From assembly GCA_914767715.1 (NCBI GenBank), contig OU612071.1:8291493-8355492 (forward strand): a stretch of DNA of 64,000 bases. Direction: 5' to 3'. The position numbers were made by a program, and so were the translations under genes. Positions 19,288 to 36,599 of the stretch are shown here, piece after piece. This stretch comes from Membranipora membranacea. Its lineage: Eukaryota; Bryozoa; Gymnolaemata; Cheilostomatida; Membraniporidae. Under the pieces are notes generated by a model. The model was not told the DNA's origin. It searched no databases and saw only the letters and a list, made by a program, of their open reading frames with translations. Numbering within the stretch: position 1 is the stretch's first letter; the number at the start of each line of letters is the position of its first letter.

Positions 19288-22200
19288 TCATGTCAGGCAT
19301 GTTACTCCGGCAGCTTCCCTTTTATCACAATTGTGCACTCCCAACCTGCAAAAGTTAATTTGTAGTCTGATCATTTGTGCCAATCAGACTACCTTGGGAA
19401 TTATTTGAATTTGATAACATGTGAACATACTGCGAATTGAACTGCAAAAATCATTTACAATGTTTATCCTTTCCAACAGATTGTTGAGATCAATGAACTG
19501 AACTGGAAGAGTAAGTTCATTGTTGAGATTGATCCACATTTTGCTTCGACCTACCTACAAACATAGATCAATCTTGTGCGGCATTTGCATCCAATACTTC
19601 GCGGCCTATGCTTCGTGATGTGGTGTGTGATAAGACCCCCTGACTCTGATCAACCCATTTTTACCACTCCACCTCAACTTTACTCACCCTTGATTTGGAC
19701 AGAGACCCAAATTACTCTCAGTGCCAGTACAAGCCACCCAGCTGAGGTATATATCGCCTTTGCCTTGTCCAAACTTTGCCTTCTCATGAAAAGCATATGC
19801 TCCCCTGACAAAAAAGTAATTATAACGAAATATCTAAATATAATAGCGGTCAAACTCTTCTGAGTATGTTTTGTGTGACAACCTTTAGTGATCCATGATG
19901 ATCTAGGTTAAGCGCTCAGACCATAAACTTTATAATAAACTTCATACACAATTAATTTATTTCGTTTTTTATAAGATCAATATTGTCTACGATTTTATTT
20001 CCGCATTTGTTTTCCTTCTGACACCAAAATAATTAAGGAAATCAGAAAAATCAGGAGTGAAAGGGGAAAAGAAACACACCCTATAGGGTACTCAGGGCTG
20101 CAAAAACCAATCATGCAATAACATGTTTTCCAGTTTGTTCATTTTCACCACTGCCATCCATCTAGCACAACATGTATTACAGCTATTGGCTTGTAAGACT
20201 ATTAGTACAATGACTGCAGTACTCCTACCTGATGAACCCGAGACTCTTACATACAACATCAGCATCATTAAGGTCCCAATAATCATCACACACTGTGCCC
20301 CATGGTCGACCTGGGGCTGGTTGTACTTCTACTGTACCTTCGTAGTCATTAGTCGAGCCAGATAGCCTCACATCCAAATGATTCACTAAAAATAATGTGT
20401 TACATCATATAGTATTAGTATTGTCTCTAGTTACATGATGTCATATCTTAAATTGGAAAGCTTTTGTGATGTTAAAGTTAAAATACACATTACCGAAGAT
20501 CCACACTGTAACCCCGTAGTTGCAATAAGAGTTATCTTTTTGACCAACTTTCTTTTAACTTGTAGTGTATTACTTCATAATATCGGTTGTGGATACTGAA
20601 AGTGACACATTCAAATCAAGGTGTAAGGTCATGGCCACTCATGTGATCGGTATCTAGAAAAATACATTGTTGCATTTTCTAGATAAACCCACATAACTCC
20701 GTTCATATGATAGGGAACTTAGAATACTTATCTCACTGATTAAAACAATACAACACAATGATGGTATAATGACTAGCATCACTAAAGCCATGGCTACATG
20801 AGCCGATTTTTACATCGATTTGGGGTCACGAGTGGTTAATCGGGAGATCTGCACGAGTGATTACTCGTGTTAAGTGGACATCGAACTTGTTGGTCTTTTG
20901 CCAGATTGATCTGGACGATCCTCTATGCTGATTGGTTGTTGATTGCTTGCTTCAATAATTACGCGGTTAAACACGTCATCTATCAAATTGTGACAGGCTA
21001 TCAAAAATGGAGGAGTTGATAATATCTGTAGTAAAATCACATCCTCCTATTTATGATAAAAAAGACCATAACTATAAAAGGTAGGAGTGGTGCTGTAGTG
21101 AAAATTTGGAAGGTAATAGCTGTATCACTTGGAAATGGAAGCTGTCCTAACATGACCTCCATAGTATAGCATAGGAAAATCAATTTTACAGAAATTTTAT
21201 TTGGTGAAGAATCAAAGTGACAAAGACCCGGATTTAATATGACATCTTTATCCGGTAATTTGTTAACACGCCCATTAGATATCATTGGTCAATCGATTGA
21301 ACTGAGGGAGTTCATTGGTCAATCTAGGCACCTGATTTATTACCCCACTATGTCTCACTAGACCATCGAGTACTAACTCATAGGCCTGTGTAGCAGTGTG
21401 AGATCGGCTGAGCATGTCTAGACATGCCATCGGCCTGTGATTACATCGTCACATGGAGCTACAGCTTAACTGCACTGAAATATCTAAATACGCTCCGCCC
21501 TTGAAGTTGTGAGAAGCTAAGCGTGATACTAGAAGATACGGCTCTGATCTCTATAATACTTCAGGACATAAGAACAATCATACTATAAATATCAAATTTT
21601 TTTCTTCAAATAAATCTATGGCTCTTCATAATTGCTATATCATTGACATGGGAGGCACACACGTTGGTTGCAGTAATTGAACCCAAAATTAGCCATGGTA
21701 CAAGATGTTCTCGCCCTTATTCGCAGGAATCACTTACAGCGTTTAAATTGGTAAACTGCATCAGTGTTGTTGGAAATCGCCACAGACAGATTCTTGATCA
21801 TGTCTTCTGCTAAAAAACCTACAAGAACAGAGATGTATAAGTTACGGATCAATAGGATCAGAGTTGAATCGGCCACAATATTGTTGACTTTTGGTCTTGC
21901 TGTGTGACTGCTTTTGATAAAATATGGATATAAATCAACCAAGGTAGGAATATTATAGCCTGTAATGTACTTGCTAACAATTACAGTCACAACTCAGAGA
22001 AAAAATCAGTCTGACATTATCTGTTGTGAGTTTTACCTCTAGATTTTAGATTCTCAAGGCGTTCTGTGTTGTTGACAAGGGAGAGAAGGTTGTTGAAAGC
22101 TGTCTCGTTCAGGCCCTGGATTCTACTTTCAATTAGGGTGTTCATTTCGGTTGATGTGCTGTTTAATTCTTCAAAAATGGCCGCTTTAAGTTCAGAGTGG

Positions 22201-24891
22201 TTTGTTTCGGAAATGTTGCTGAGCTTGACAAGTTGACGCTCAATTTCAGAGGTGCGATTTTTAGTATAGTCGTCAAGAGAATGGAGATTGTTGAACAAGG
22301 TTTGATTCAGGGCATCTAATCTACTTTCAAGTACTTCACTGAATTTTGAATACCCTTTCCTTGAGCGTTCATCGATAGTCATGTTAAGTTTAGAGTAATT
22401 ATCTTCAGTAAGGTTATTCAATGTTGCAAGCTCATGTTGTATCCCAGTTATGTCAGTGGCTGTATGTTTGACAAGGGAAAGAATGTTGTTCGACATGGTA
22501 TGGTTAAGGGCATCCATTTTGTCATCAAGTAATTTATTGATTTCTGTAGTATTTAATACTTCGGCTATGGCCGCACTTAGGTTGGAGAGTTTTGTTTCAG
22601 ATATGTTTCTGAGTATGCCAAGGTCATGTTTAGTTGCCGCAGCTTCACTCTCCATCTGATGGGCAAGAGACATCAGATCGTTAGACATTGTCATGTTGAA
22701 GTCATTCATTCTGTCATTGAGAATTTTATTGAATTCCACGGACACATTCATCAAGCCTTCCTCAAGAGTCATACTCAGTGCAACATAGTTGTTGTTACTC
22801 AGGGCTTCAAGCTCATGTTTTACAATAGCTACTTGAGTTTCAAGTTTTGATTGTAAGTCTCTTGTTTGATTAGATGATCGAAGCTCAAGTTCTCGTAACT
22901 CGTTACGTATCATGAAATTCTCTCTCACAGAAAACAGAACATGATCTTGTAGTGTTTCGTTGACGGAAGCGGTACGGTTTCCGAATAGTTTTACGTCATT
23001 AGCAACTGCAATACGGTCATTCAGTAATGATTGGTTCAATGTACCAATTTGTGTTTGGAGTGATGACATGGTATTATCTAGTAGTATCTGTATGGTTTGG
23101 TTTAAATCTGACAGCCTATTTTCTGTGTTTGCATCAACAGAGTCTCTCAGTCCGGATAATTGTTCACCAAATGGATTGGTTGGTGTGGTTGCATCTCTTA
23201 AACAAGCTGTCAAGTTCAATTTGTCGATTGTATGGTTAAGCCTGAATTCAACTGATTGGACTCGTTTTTGCATTGAAAGTAGTTGCCCATCGATAGATTC
23301 AATTTTCATTTGGTTAATTTTGGTTTGGTTGGCAATGTTTGTTGGGTGCTCGAAAAAGTCCTCAGTGGTAATATTGAGAAACGCAGACTTTACAATTTCA
23401 GTAAGTTGGGTATGATTTTCGCGCTTCTGTTCCATTGCTTCTAGAGTTAGAGTGCGGATGTCTAACTCTCTTTGCAACCCCTGAAGCCCATCTCTGACAA
23501 GAGACTCTACTGCTGCTTTGTTGAGGCCCTGACCCTTCATCTGAAACAGTGTAGAAGATAATGATTTTATTTCTTCATTCCATGGCATGAGAGAATAATG
23601 ATAACACTAAGTATTTGGAAATACCACCAACATGCCTTTTTGTATTTCTTTGCTTCTTCTATCTCTTCTTTCTTAATGCTTCAGGGCTCTAGCTATCTCA
23701 AAATTCAGATTTAGTTAGTTTAACCTAATTTGTTTTGTATTCTCCTATTAGCTCATTAGGCTTTATTAAGAAATTCTTGACAAGATGATGGATGATGGCT
23801 TACCGGCTCTTCTCTAAGTGTTCTAAATGCTTCTCTGAAATTTCCATCACCCGATTCATTGGCAAGAGCTTGAAATTCATTCCAAAGGGTCGTAACATCT
23901 TCTCCTGAAATAATATACTGATTCGGCTCACTTTTATCTTCTCATTCTGACGCAATCTTTAGTTCTCTGTTGCTTTTTTTCTACTTACGCTGTCAATCAT
24001 GGTCTGATTATCGATTAGATTACAGGATGTCGATACTTCAGCAAAAACACAATGAATCCAAATTAATCCTAATGATATGCGCATTATAATCTCAAAATTG
24101 TTGAATTATTTACTAATCTTAATCTCTGGGTCCCTTCAGCAAAGAGTCTACGCGTAGACTCTTTGCTGAAGGGACCCAGATGAGAGATTTTTCCTAGATG
24201 GACACTTACCTCTCATATTTCCCAACTGGAATTTGTCTAATGGTTGCATCTTGCTCTCAAGGTCATTCAACTTGATTGTCACAAAGGCAAAGACTCCTCC
24301 TGCTGTGAGCAGGGCCAACACTGATAGACATATGGCAACACAAGATAATCTGCTGCTGCGAAGAACTCCTTTCTGACCTTTAGTCAACCCAACATCTCGT
24401 AGTTTATAAGAAGAACGCTCATAATCATCTGAACAAATAAAAATGCTGATCCTATAACTTCATTTCAATCAGCCATTACGCCTTTTGCGAGAAACCTGAA
24501 CCCATGTGAGTGAGTGACCGCTGCTCATTGGTAATTTCGATAATGTTGATGTAAAGTTTGATAAAAGAAAAAATTAAAGTAGCTCCTGTAGTTGTTTAAT
24601 TTTCATTTTGTATTATTTGCCTTAACCATTTAATGAGGAAGTCATCATTTATCATTACGACTATTGTGTTGTGAGAAAAGCTTCTATCCATAACTGACAT
24701 TGTACGCAATTGACATCACACATGGTTGGGGGTTAATATATTATTTCATATTTTTTGAATTCATATAAAGTGAAGCTTTTACTTGGTGCTCTGTTTGCCT
24801 TTCTATCCAGACTTTCTTCGCTGCTACCACAAATTTCACTCTTAGAGGAGGTACTTTTGCAGATTTTGTTAGACATCTGAGACAGCTCCAT
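19288..24891 (-). CDS. SRCR scavenger receptor-like type II membrane protein, gene A (possibly pseudogenised)
   Basis: Exons in transcript order: 24783-24891, 24210-24428, 23804-23904, 22037-23540, 21738-21809, 20229-20385, then the last exon 19288-19345. Phases agree through 20229 and match paralogue B; the 101-nt and 157-nt exons are the same length in both. Product: about 36 N-terminal residues rich in Ser and Lys, a membrane span (core [13 protein letters not shown]), a ~500-residue helical stalk with about 25 N-glycosylation sequons and no collagen repeats, then an SRCR domain ([24 protein letters not shown]). The middle SRCR exon is not readable; the best candidate (20105-20200) looks frameshifted. 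The last exon keeps HNC and GVTC but has Leu where Trp is usual. Type II topology with a C-terminal SRCR is the plan of class A scavenger receptors. Ligands are unknown. Gene or recent pseudogene remains open. Confidence 0.72.
20105..20200 (-). pseudogene. Possible decayed middle SRCR exon of gene A
   Basis: On the minus strand this has weak similarity to the B exon 29087-29197: a CTAGATG (Leu-Asp) start, then AGTGGTGAA (Ser-Gly-Glu), then a CATGATTGG end resembling His-x-x-Trp. The frame is lost between the first two blocks, consistent with a small deletion, and in-frame stops follow. It sits only about 30 bases from the preceding donor, too close for a normal intron. Confidence 0.35.
24125..24180. 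repeat. Perfect 56-bp palindrome in intron 2 of gene A
   Basis: Twenty-eight bases starting TCTGGGTCCC and ending GTCTACG are followed with no spacer by their exact reverse complement. The centre is ACGCGT. It lies 30 bases past the exon 2 donor. A perfect spacerless palindrome is unstable in cloning and could also be a library or assembly foldback. Confidence 0.95.
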
Positions 24892-25019
24892 TGTTCAAAC
24901 TGCTGGGAGAACCAATGTTGGGAGGTGAAGCATTCAGCAACAACTATTTAGTACAAGCTCACAAATATTATGCCTAGACCTAAGAATAGAGTTTCAATTT
25001 TTGGATTAGATATTTAACT

Positions 25020-25050
25020 GACCATTGTTGATTGTCTTTTCTTATCATTA
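25020..25050 (-). promoter_or_regulatory. Conserved upstream block with GATA site, gene A
   Basis: On the coding strand this block reads TAATGATAAGAAAAGACAAT and then continues to AACAATGGTC. It is nearly identical to blocks upstream of gene B (35460-35490) and the decayed first exon (26622-26652). It includes TGATAAG, a GATA-factor site, and AACAATG, a Sox-like word. It lies about 130-160 bases before the start codon. Confidence 0.5.
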
Positions 25051-25412
25051 TCTCTGATGTTGGTCCCTTTCATTGTGTTCAAATTTCGGCAATCTCCAAA
25101 GCATTCTTTGTTGATAGATAGAAAAGAATGAAATCAGCAGAGAGTTGTGAGGTGAGATAACATTGTCAAGCTGAATTACAATTTTGAAATTTTCAATCAC
25201 TTGAGTCAAAATCTTTTATCTTATAGGCTTCTAAGTTTCAAATAATGCCGATGCTGAGTCTGAGTCAAGATACATCCATTTCAGCTATTTTTTCCTATGC
25301 TGTTTGTGATAAAGAGTAATTCAATGGCGAGAGGTCAACTCTGAACACAGGCTTATATTCAAGCTCAGAAAACGGTCGATTCTGGAGGACACTGAGCCTG
25401 TATCAAATACTA

Positions 25413-26026
25413 AAAGACTTTGTTTGAGGCTGCTCTTTTGCATCACATCTTATTCTCCATATTTTTTTCTATCATGTGAGCGATTTTCAGTTTTATAATC
25501 CAAATATTGTGGAAGTTATGGCCTCTCAAACTTCCAAGGTGGCGGCAATTTATCGGCAGTAAGAATCAGCCGGCAATCCCTAGGGTACGTCACTAATATT
25601 GATGATCAAAATGTTCAAATCTATAACGGTCTCGAACCCTGGTCCAAATGGCTTTGCAGGCGACGCCGCTAATCTGGGTTAACCCAGTTGGTCCAAGTGG
25701 CGTGATGGTAACGTCGTTGCCTGTAGGTATTGGGACCCGGGTTCGATTCCCACCCAGGTCTGAATTTTGGTCATCATCTTATCTGTGTGATCATTAGTGT
25801 ATTAACTAATAACTCATAATGTCTATGCCACATGTCTATGGTTGTGACATACCCCAGGGGAAACATCTGCTTATTCCCAATGCCGATTGAAGGCAATCAC
25901 CCTGGAAGTTTGAGAGGCCATAACTTCCTCAATATTTGGATTCTAAAGCTGAAAATCGCTCACATGATAAAATAAAATATGGAGAATAAGATGTGATACA
26001 AAAGAGCAGCCTCAAACAAAGTCTTT
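25413..26026. mobile_element. Foldback/MITE-like element with two tRNA-like heads, copy 1
   Basis: Long terminal inverted repeats (start AAAGACTTTGTTTGAGGCTG) extend about 150-190 bases into the element. The centre holds two tRNA-like segments back to back: minus strand at about 25622-25682 (B box GGTTCGAGACC) and plus strand at about 25690-25762 (A-box-like TGGCGTGATGGTAACG, B box GGTTCGATTCC). Any Pol III transcription would run outward into both repeats. There is no ORF. It lies between the gene A start codon and the decayed first exon. A second copy, in opposite orientation, is at 29527-30179. Confidence 0.8.
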
Positions 26027-26359
26027 AACAGTTTCCAGTCTAGAGTATTTATATGTTTATGGTTCTATCTTAATCATGTGTCTGCCAACAAAAGCAAAAA
26101 GGTCAAACCCCGGACAAGTTCAATTTCACCTCAGCACAACTTAACTAACTTGCGCCTTGTCCTTTAACAAGCAATATGAACTTAGCAAATATCATATTCA
26201 TCTAGTCACTTTCAGCTAGATGAATCGGAACAGAAACATGTGACTTGCTGAAAATATAAAGCTTCCGACGCCTATGTATGTACCTTATGTATGTATCTAC
26301 TTTTTTTTTACTATTTTAAGATTATTTGAAAAAATAAATGAACCAAGTTCAAAACTAAA

Positions 26360-26450
26360 TCATCTGTTTTGGTGCCTGAAGATTCATGGCCAGAGGTGCT
26401 CATTGAGCCATCCTAATGAAAGATGGAACATATCCCTAGGTCTGCAACAA
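26360..26450 (-). pseudogene. Decayed first coding exon of a third receptor copy
   Basis: On the minus strand this stretch clearly resembles the first exon of gene B (35174-35279). Shared words include AGGATGGCTCAA, GAGCACCTCTGG and AAAACAGATGAT. One inserted base after CTTTCA breaks the frame from the aligned ATG, and no splice donor follows at the expected place. Together with the similar DNA at 26480-27460 it marks a partial duplication of the gene B 5' end. Confidence 0.7.
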
Positions 26451-26621
26451 GAACATCAAGATACACATAGACCAGACTGCAACACTAGGTACCAGTGAAC
26501 ATGAAACACACAATTTGATGTGTGATTACAGCGACAACAAAAATTTATGGCAGCTGTCACATTTGTTTTTAACTGTGGTTGATAAGAAACAATGTGAAAA
26601 TTTGTGCTGAGAAAGTTGATC

Positions 26622-26652
26622 GATCATTGTTATCCGGCTCTTCTTATCATTA
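26622..26652 (-). promoter_or_regulatory. Conserved upstream block with GATA site, decayed copy
   Basis: Third copy of the block at 25020 and 35460. The two ends are conserved, including TAATGATAAGA, while the middle has several substitutions. It stands about 180 bases before the relic start codon, the same spacing as in gene B. Confidence 0.45.
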
Positions 26653-26898
26653 ACTATGCTTTCTCTCCCCATTGTCTGCAGTATCACTATCTTAGAGGAG
26701 AGATATGGACGAACGATAATAACAGCAGGCTATGATGACGATGAAATAGAAGGATTCATATGTGAATCTTTGGGAGACCCATATATGGAAATAATGTAAT
26801 ATAACCACATGATAAATAGCACACTCCATTAATTTTGGTGGATAACAAAAAGGCAAAAATTAATCAGGTCAATTATCCACAGGTGATTTATGGTACTC

Positions 26899-27159
26899 TT
26901 CAGGGGGGTCTTTCAATTAGAAAAAGCTATACATTACTAAAGCGAGTTATCACTATCACATCGCTCAAAATTATCACTCACATGGTCTTTCAATTAGTCA
27001 AAATTGCTCCCAAATCGCTCACTCAGAATTTATATAGTTCCATCATTGAGAGTGCGATCTGAAAGCGAGAGCCCTAGCAGGTATCGCCTACTCACTGGGC
27101 TCACTGAGTGAGCGATCAGATTGCGATTTTGGCTGTTTCTAATTGAAAGACCCCCTGAA
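26899..27159. mobile_element. 261-bp MITE with 24-bp terminal inverted repeats
   Basis: It begins TTCAGGGGGGTCTTTCAATT and ends with the near-exact inverse (AATTGAAAGACCCCCTGAA). It has no coding capacity. The paralogous flank upstream of gene B lacks it: GGTACTC is followed there directly by related downstream sequence at about 35945. Gene B therefore shows the approximate empty site, and the insertion came after the duplication. Confidence 0.85.
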
Positions 27160-27459
27160 TCAATTGTAGCTAAAGCATGTTATGCATCAATTTTTCAACA
27201 CAACACGATGCAATGCAAGTGTATTTTATTGGGATTGTACAGTCAGCCTGATATAATTGGTAAGCACTCGACCCTTTACTTGGACAATAGATGATTGTTG
27301 ATAACAATCACCAAGAAGCTTTCATACACAATCGGCGGTATTCCTTTCATCTTAACACATGAGAAAGGCTATCGCTAGATTGGTCTGTTGTTCAAATTAC
27401 TTTAGGAATCGGTGAAGATTCTGAAGTAATGATTGATATATTAGGTTTGTATTATCAGT

Positions 27460-28024
27460 TCAGAAAAAAAAACCGCTCATGTTTTGATGACTATATACGA
27501 AGGTCACAACAAGGTTGATCAACAGAGGTATATCATTTTATCTTCCAATGCAATGACTATAACTACTACATATAATCAGAAAACAAAATCTCAAAAGAAG
27601 CCATTGAGAATCAAAATTTCATTTGCCTTGATTTTCCTAATCTCCATCATTTCGCATTCCACTCACAACACAAAAGAAAGTCCAAAATCAGGTTAAGTGG
27701 TAGAATAGTTAAAATAGGAAGCATTCAATTATCTTCCTTCTCTGTACACAAAATATATGTACTGGTAATACCAAAGTGAGTGAAATAAAGTACTCCCTGA
27801 TCAAAAATAATTGTGGCCAATGTGAAAACCATCATCACTTGTAATTGCAAAACGATGATAAAAAGGATACAATTCATTTCGTCAAACCGATACACAAAGT
27901 GTGTCACTCTGTAAACATCACGAGAATTTTTAAAAGTTTGAGATATTAAAAACTTAAACTTTTGTTATGATTTGTTATCTTCAGAAGGACACCCAGATTG
28001 TCATTTTGTCATATCTTCTCTAAT
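27460..28024. other. Short intergenic gap between receptor copies
   Basis: AT-rich DNA between the duplicated flank of the decayed copy and the probable 3' end of gene B. I see no gene, RNA or repeat with clear limits. Confidence 0.4.
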
Positions 28025-28030
28025 TTTATT
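28025..28030 (-). terminator. Candidate poly(A) signal of gene B
   Basis: On the minus strand this is AATAAA, about 455 bases after the gene B stop codon at 28484. Use is unproven. Confidence 0.4.
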
Positions 28031-28483
28031 TATAAATTGCAGATAAACTAATTAAGCAACACAAGTTTACCGGACTAACTAGAAATTTCCTTTAATGTAT
28101 CCTCAAAGAGCAGTGAATTAAAAAAGAACCACTGCCTGCTATAATGCCAAGTCTCTTACATACATTATATTATCATGAATTGATAAATTTGAGCATTTGA
28201 TCAACTGGTTTTCAATTTTTTTCTGAATATTTTAGAAAGTGATTGAACTAATAATAGTCATGCAAATGTAATAAAATCTGTAATATTAAAAATATTGATT
28301 TCCTTTTACCTTGACGACCACAGCAAATTTTGCTCCTTCTCAGTCTATTGTAGGTTGATTGAGCCGACATAATACCACTCATAGGAATATTGATGAGTGC
28401 TGGATAAGTTACATGATCAAATAGATGGAACATGATTAAGCAATCGTATTTTTCACATGCTACTTATAATCAGTGGATTGCCT

Positions 28484-35279
<6,796 letters not shown>

Positions 35280-35299
35280 GGCTCAGTAACTGGATCTTC

Positions 35300-36270
35300 T
35301 TGATATACAAAATCCAAATTGCAAAAATAGGTAATAGTCAACATGAGACACCCAATTTAAAACGCCTTTTACAGCAACAATTTACAGAAGCTGATCACAT
35401 TTCTCTCTTAACTGCAGTTGATAAGACACAATGCAGAAATTACGCTGATAAAATTTGTTGATCATTGTTAATTGTCTTTTCTTATCATTATTTATGCCTT
35501 TGCTTTCTTCTCCCATTGTCTACAGTACTTGCTATCTTTGACGGGATATTTGAATGCATGATGATGACAGCAGGGTACGAGATGAAATAATGTCACTGAA
35601 ATAAATAAATTTTCACTTGAAAATTTGGTTGGCTAAGATCATTTATGTCTGGTGGATATGGAAAGAAATACCGTAAAGCTATTAGTGATCGATACCGCCT
35701 ATATAAGTGCAGGAAAACAAAGAGTCAAAGTACTTATTTCAAGTATTGTATGAAAATTTTTAACTGAGGTTTTTGCCTACATTTCATTACGATAAACCTG
35801 ATAATTGAAGTGGCAATAAACAAATTTCAAATTTCAAACTTCAATCTAATATAACCAATAGATAGAGATAACACTCCGTTAGTCAATCAAAATAAAATGA
35901 ATTAAGAAAATTCAGAGCAGTTGAATTATCTTTAGGTGATTTACGGTACTCATTCTTGTAATTCAAGCATGATATGCATCAATGTCATAAACGATCATTC
36001 TTAAACACAAATCAATGCGATGTGTAGATGTTTGAAATGTGTATTTCATTGGGATTGTACAGCCAGCCTGATATAAATGGCAAGCACATGACCCCTTACT
36101 TGGACAACGGATAATTGTTGATAACCATCACCAAGAAGCTTTTATACAAAATCTCCGGTATCCCCTTCATCTTATCACATGAGAAAGGCTATCATATTGG
36201 GAGGTGTATTGTTCAATCGAATAGCCTAAGATATCAGTGAAGATTCCGGAGTGATCACTGATATATGGCA
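35300..36270 (-). repeat. 5' flank of gene B, duplicated at 26480-27460
   Basis: Upstream DNA of gene B, similar in order to the flank of the decayed third copy but without the MITE. It probably contains the gene B promoter; no TATA box stands out. Confidence 0.7.
35460..35490 (-). promoter_or_regulatory. Conserved upstream block with GATA site, gene B
   Basis: On the coding strand it contains TGATAAG and AACAATGATC and lies about 180-210 bases before the gene B start. It is one of three near-identical copies in the window. The immediate surroundings diverge more, which suggests constraint, though recent common ancestry is an alternative. Confidence 0.5.
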
Positions 36271-36530
36271 CTTCAGAAAAACAACGCACATTATTCATTC
36301 AATAATTATACATGAAGGTCAGAGCAAGGTTGATAAGTTTATAATGCAGGAGAAGACAACATCTTGACAATACTCATGTTTCAAAACGAACGACATCTCA
36401 AGATACCAATACCAACAAAGCATAAGAACCATTATGGAATTCACAATCTTTTCTAAATGTAAAAGCTTTCTAAAATTATAGCAATAATTAAAATACCATC
36501 ATGTCAAATTTTTTAATTTTTAATCCGAAT

Positions 36531-36587
36531 CATAGACCTACTAATAATTATTATTAACCTACTACTAATATTATTAGTAGGTCTATG
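36531..36587. repeat. Short perfect inverted repeat
   Basis: CATAGACCTACTAATAAT (36531-36548) is followed after about 21 bases by its exact reverse complement ending at 36587. TCCGAAT flanks each arm on its left or right side. Confidence 0.85.
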
Positions 36588-36599
36588 ATCCGAATTGAT

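Larger units (their letters stand above)
26480..27460 (-). repeat. Duplicated 5' flank (paralogous to 35300-36270)
   Basis: The segment aligns in order with the DNA upstream of gene B. Shared landmarks are the GATA-containing block (26622-26652), CCCATTGTCT near 26670, GGGATTGTACAG, ACTTGGACAA, ATCACCAAGAAGCTT and ACATGAGAAAGGCTATC. It is a segmental duplication later interrupted by the element at 26899-27159. Confidence 0.75.

Noticed and set aside
19576-19863. 95-codon plus frame in gene A intron
   Set aside because: Part of it resembles DNA at 38240-38350, so it is probably a dispersed repeat; no protein family is recognised.
22960-23415. 151-codon plus-strand frame
   Set aside because: It is antisense to the gene A stalk exon and has no family resemblance; its openness follows from the codon composition of the opposite strand.
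22017-23588. 523-codon minus-strand frame as a stand-alone gene
   Set aside because: Its first 16 codons precede a clear CAG acceptor at 23541-23543 and it ends past a GTAAAA donor at 22036. Phase and paralogy show it is the stalk exon of gene A.
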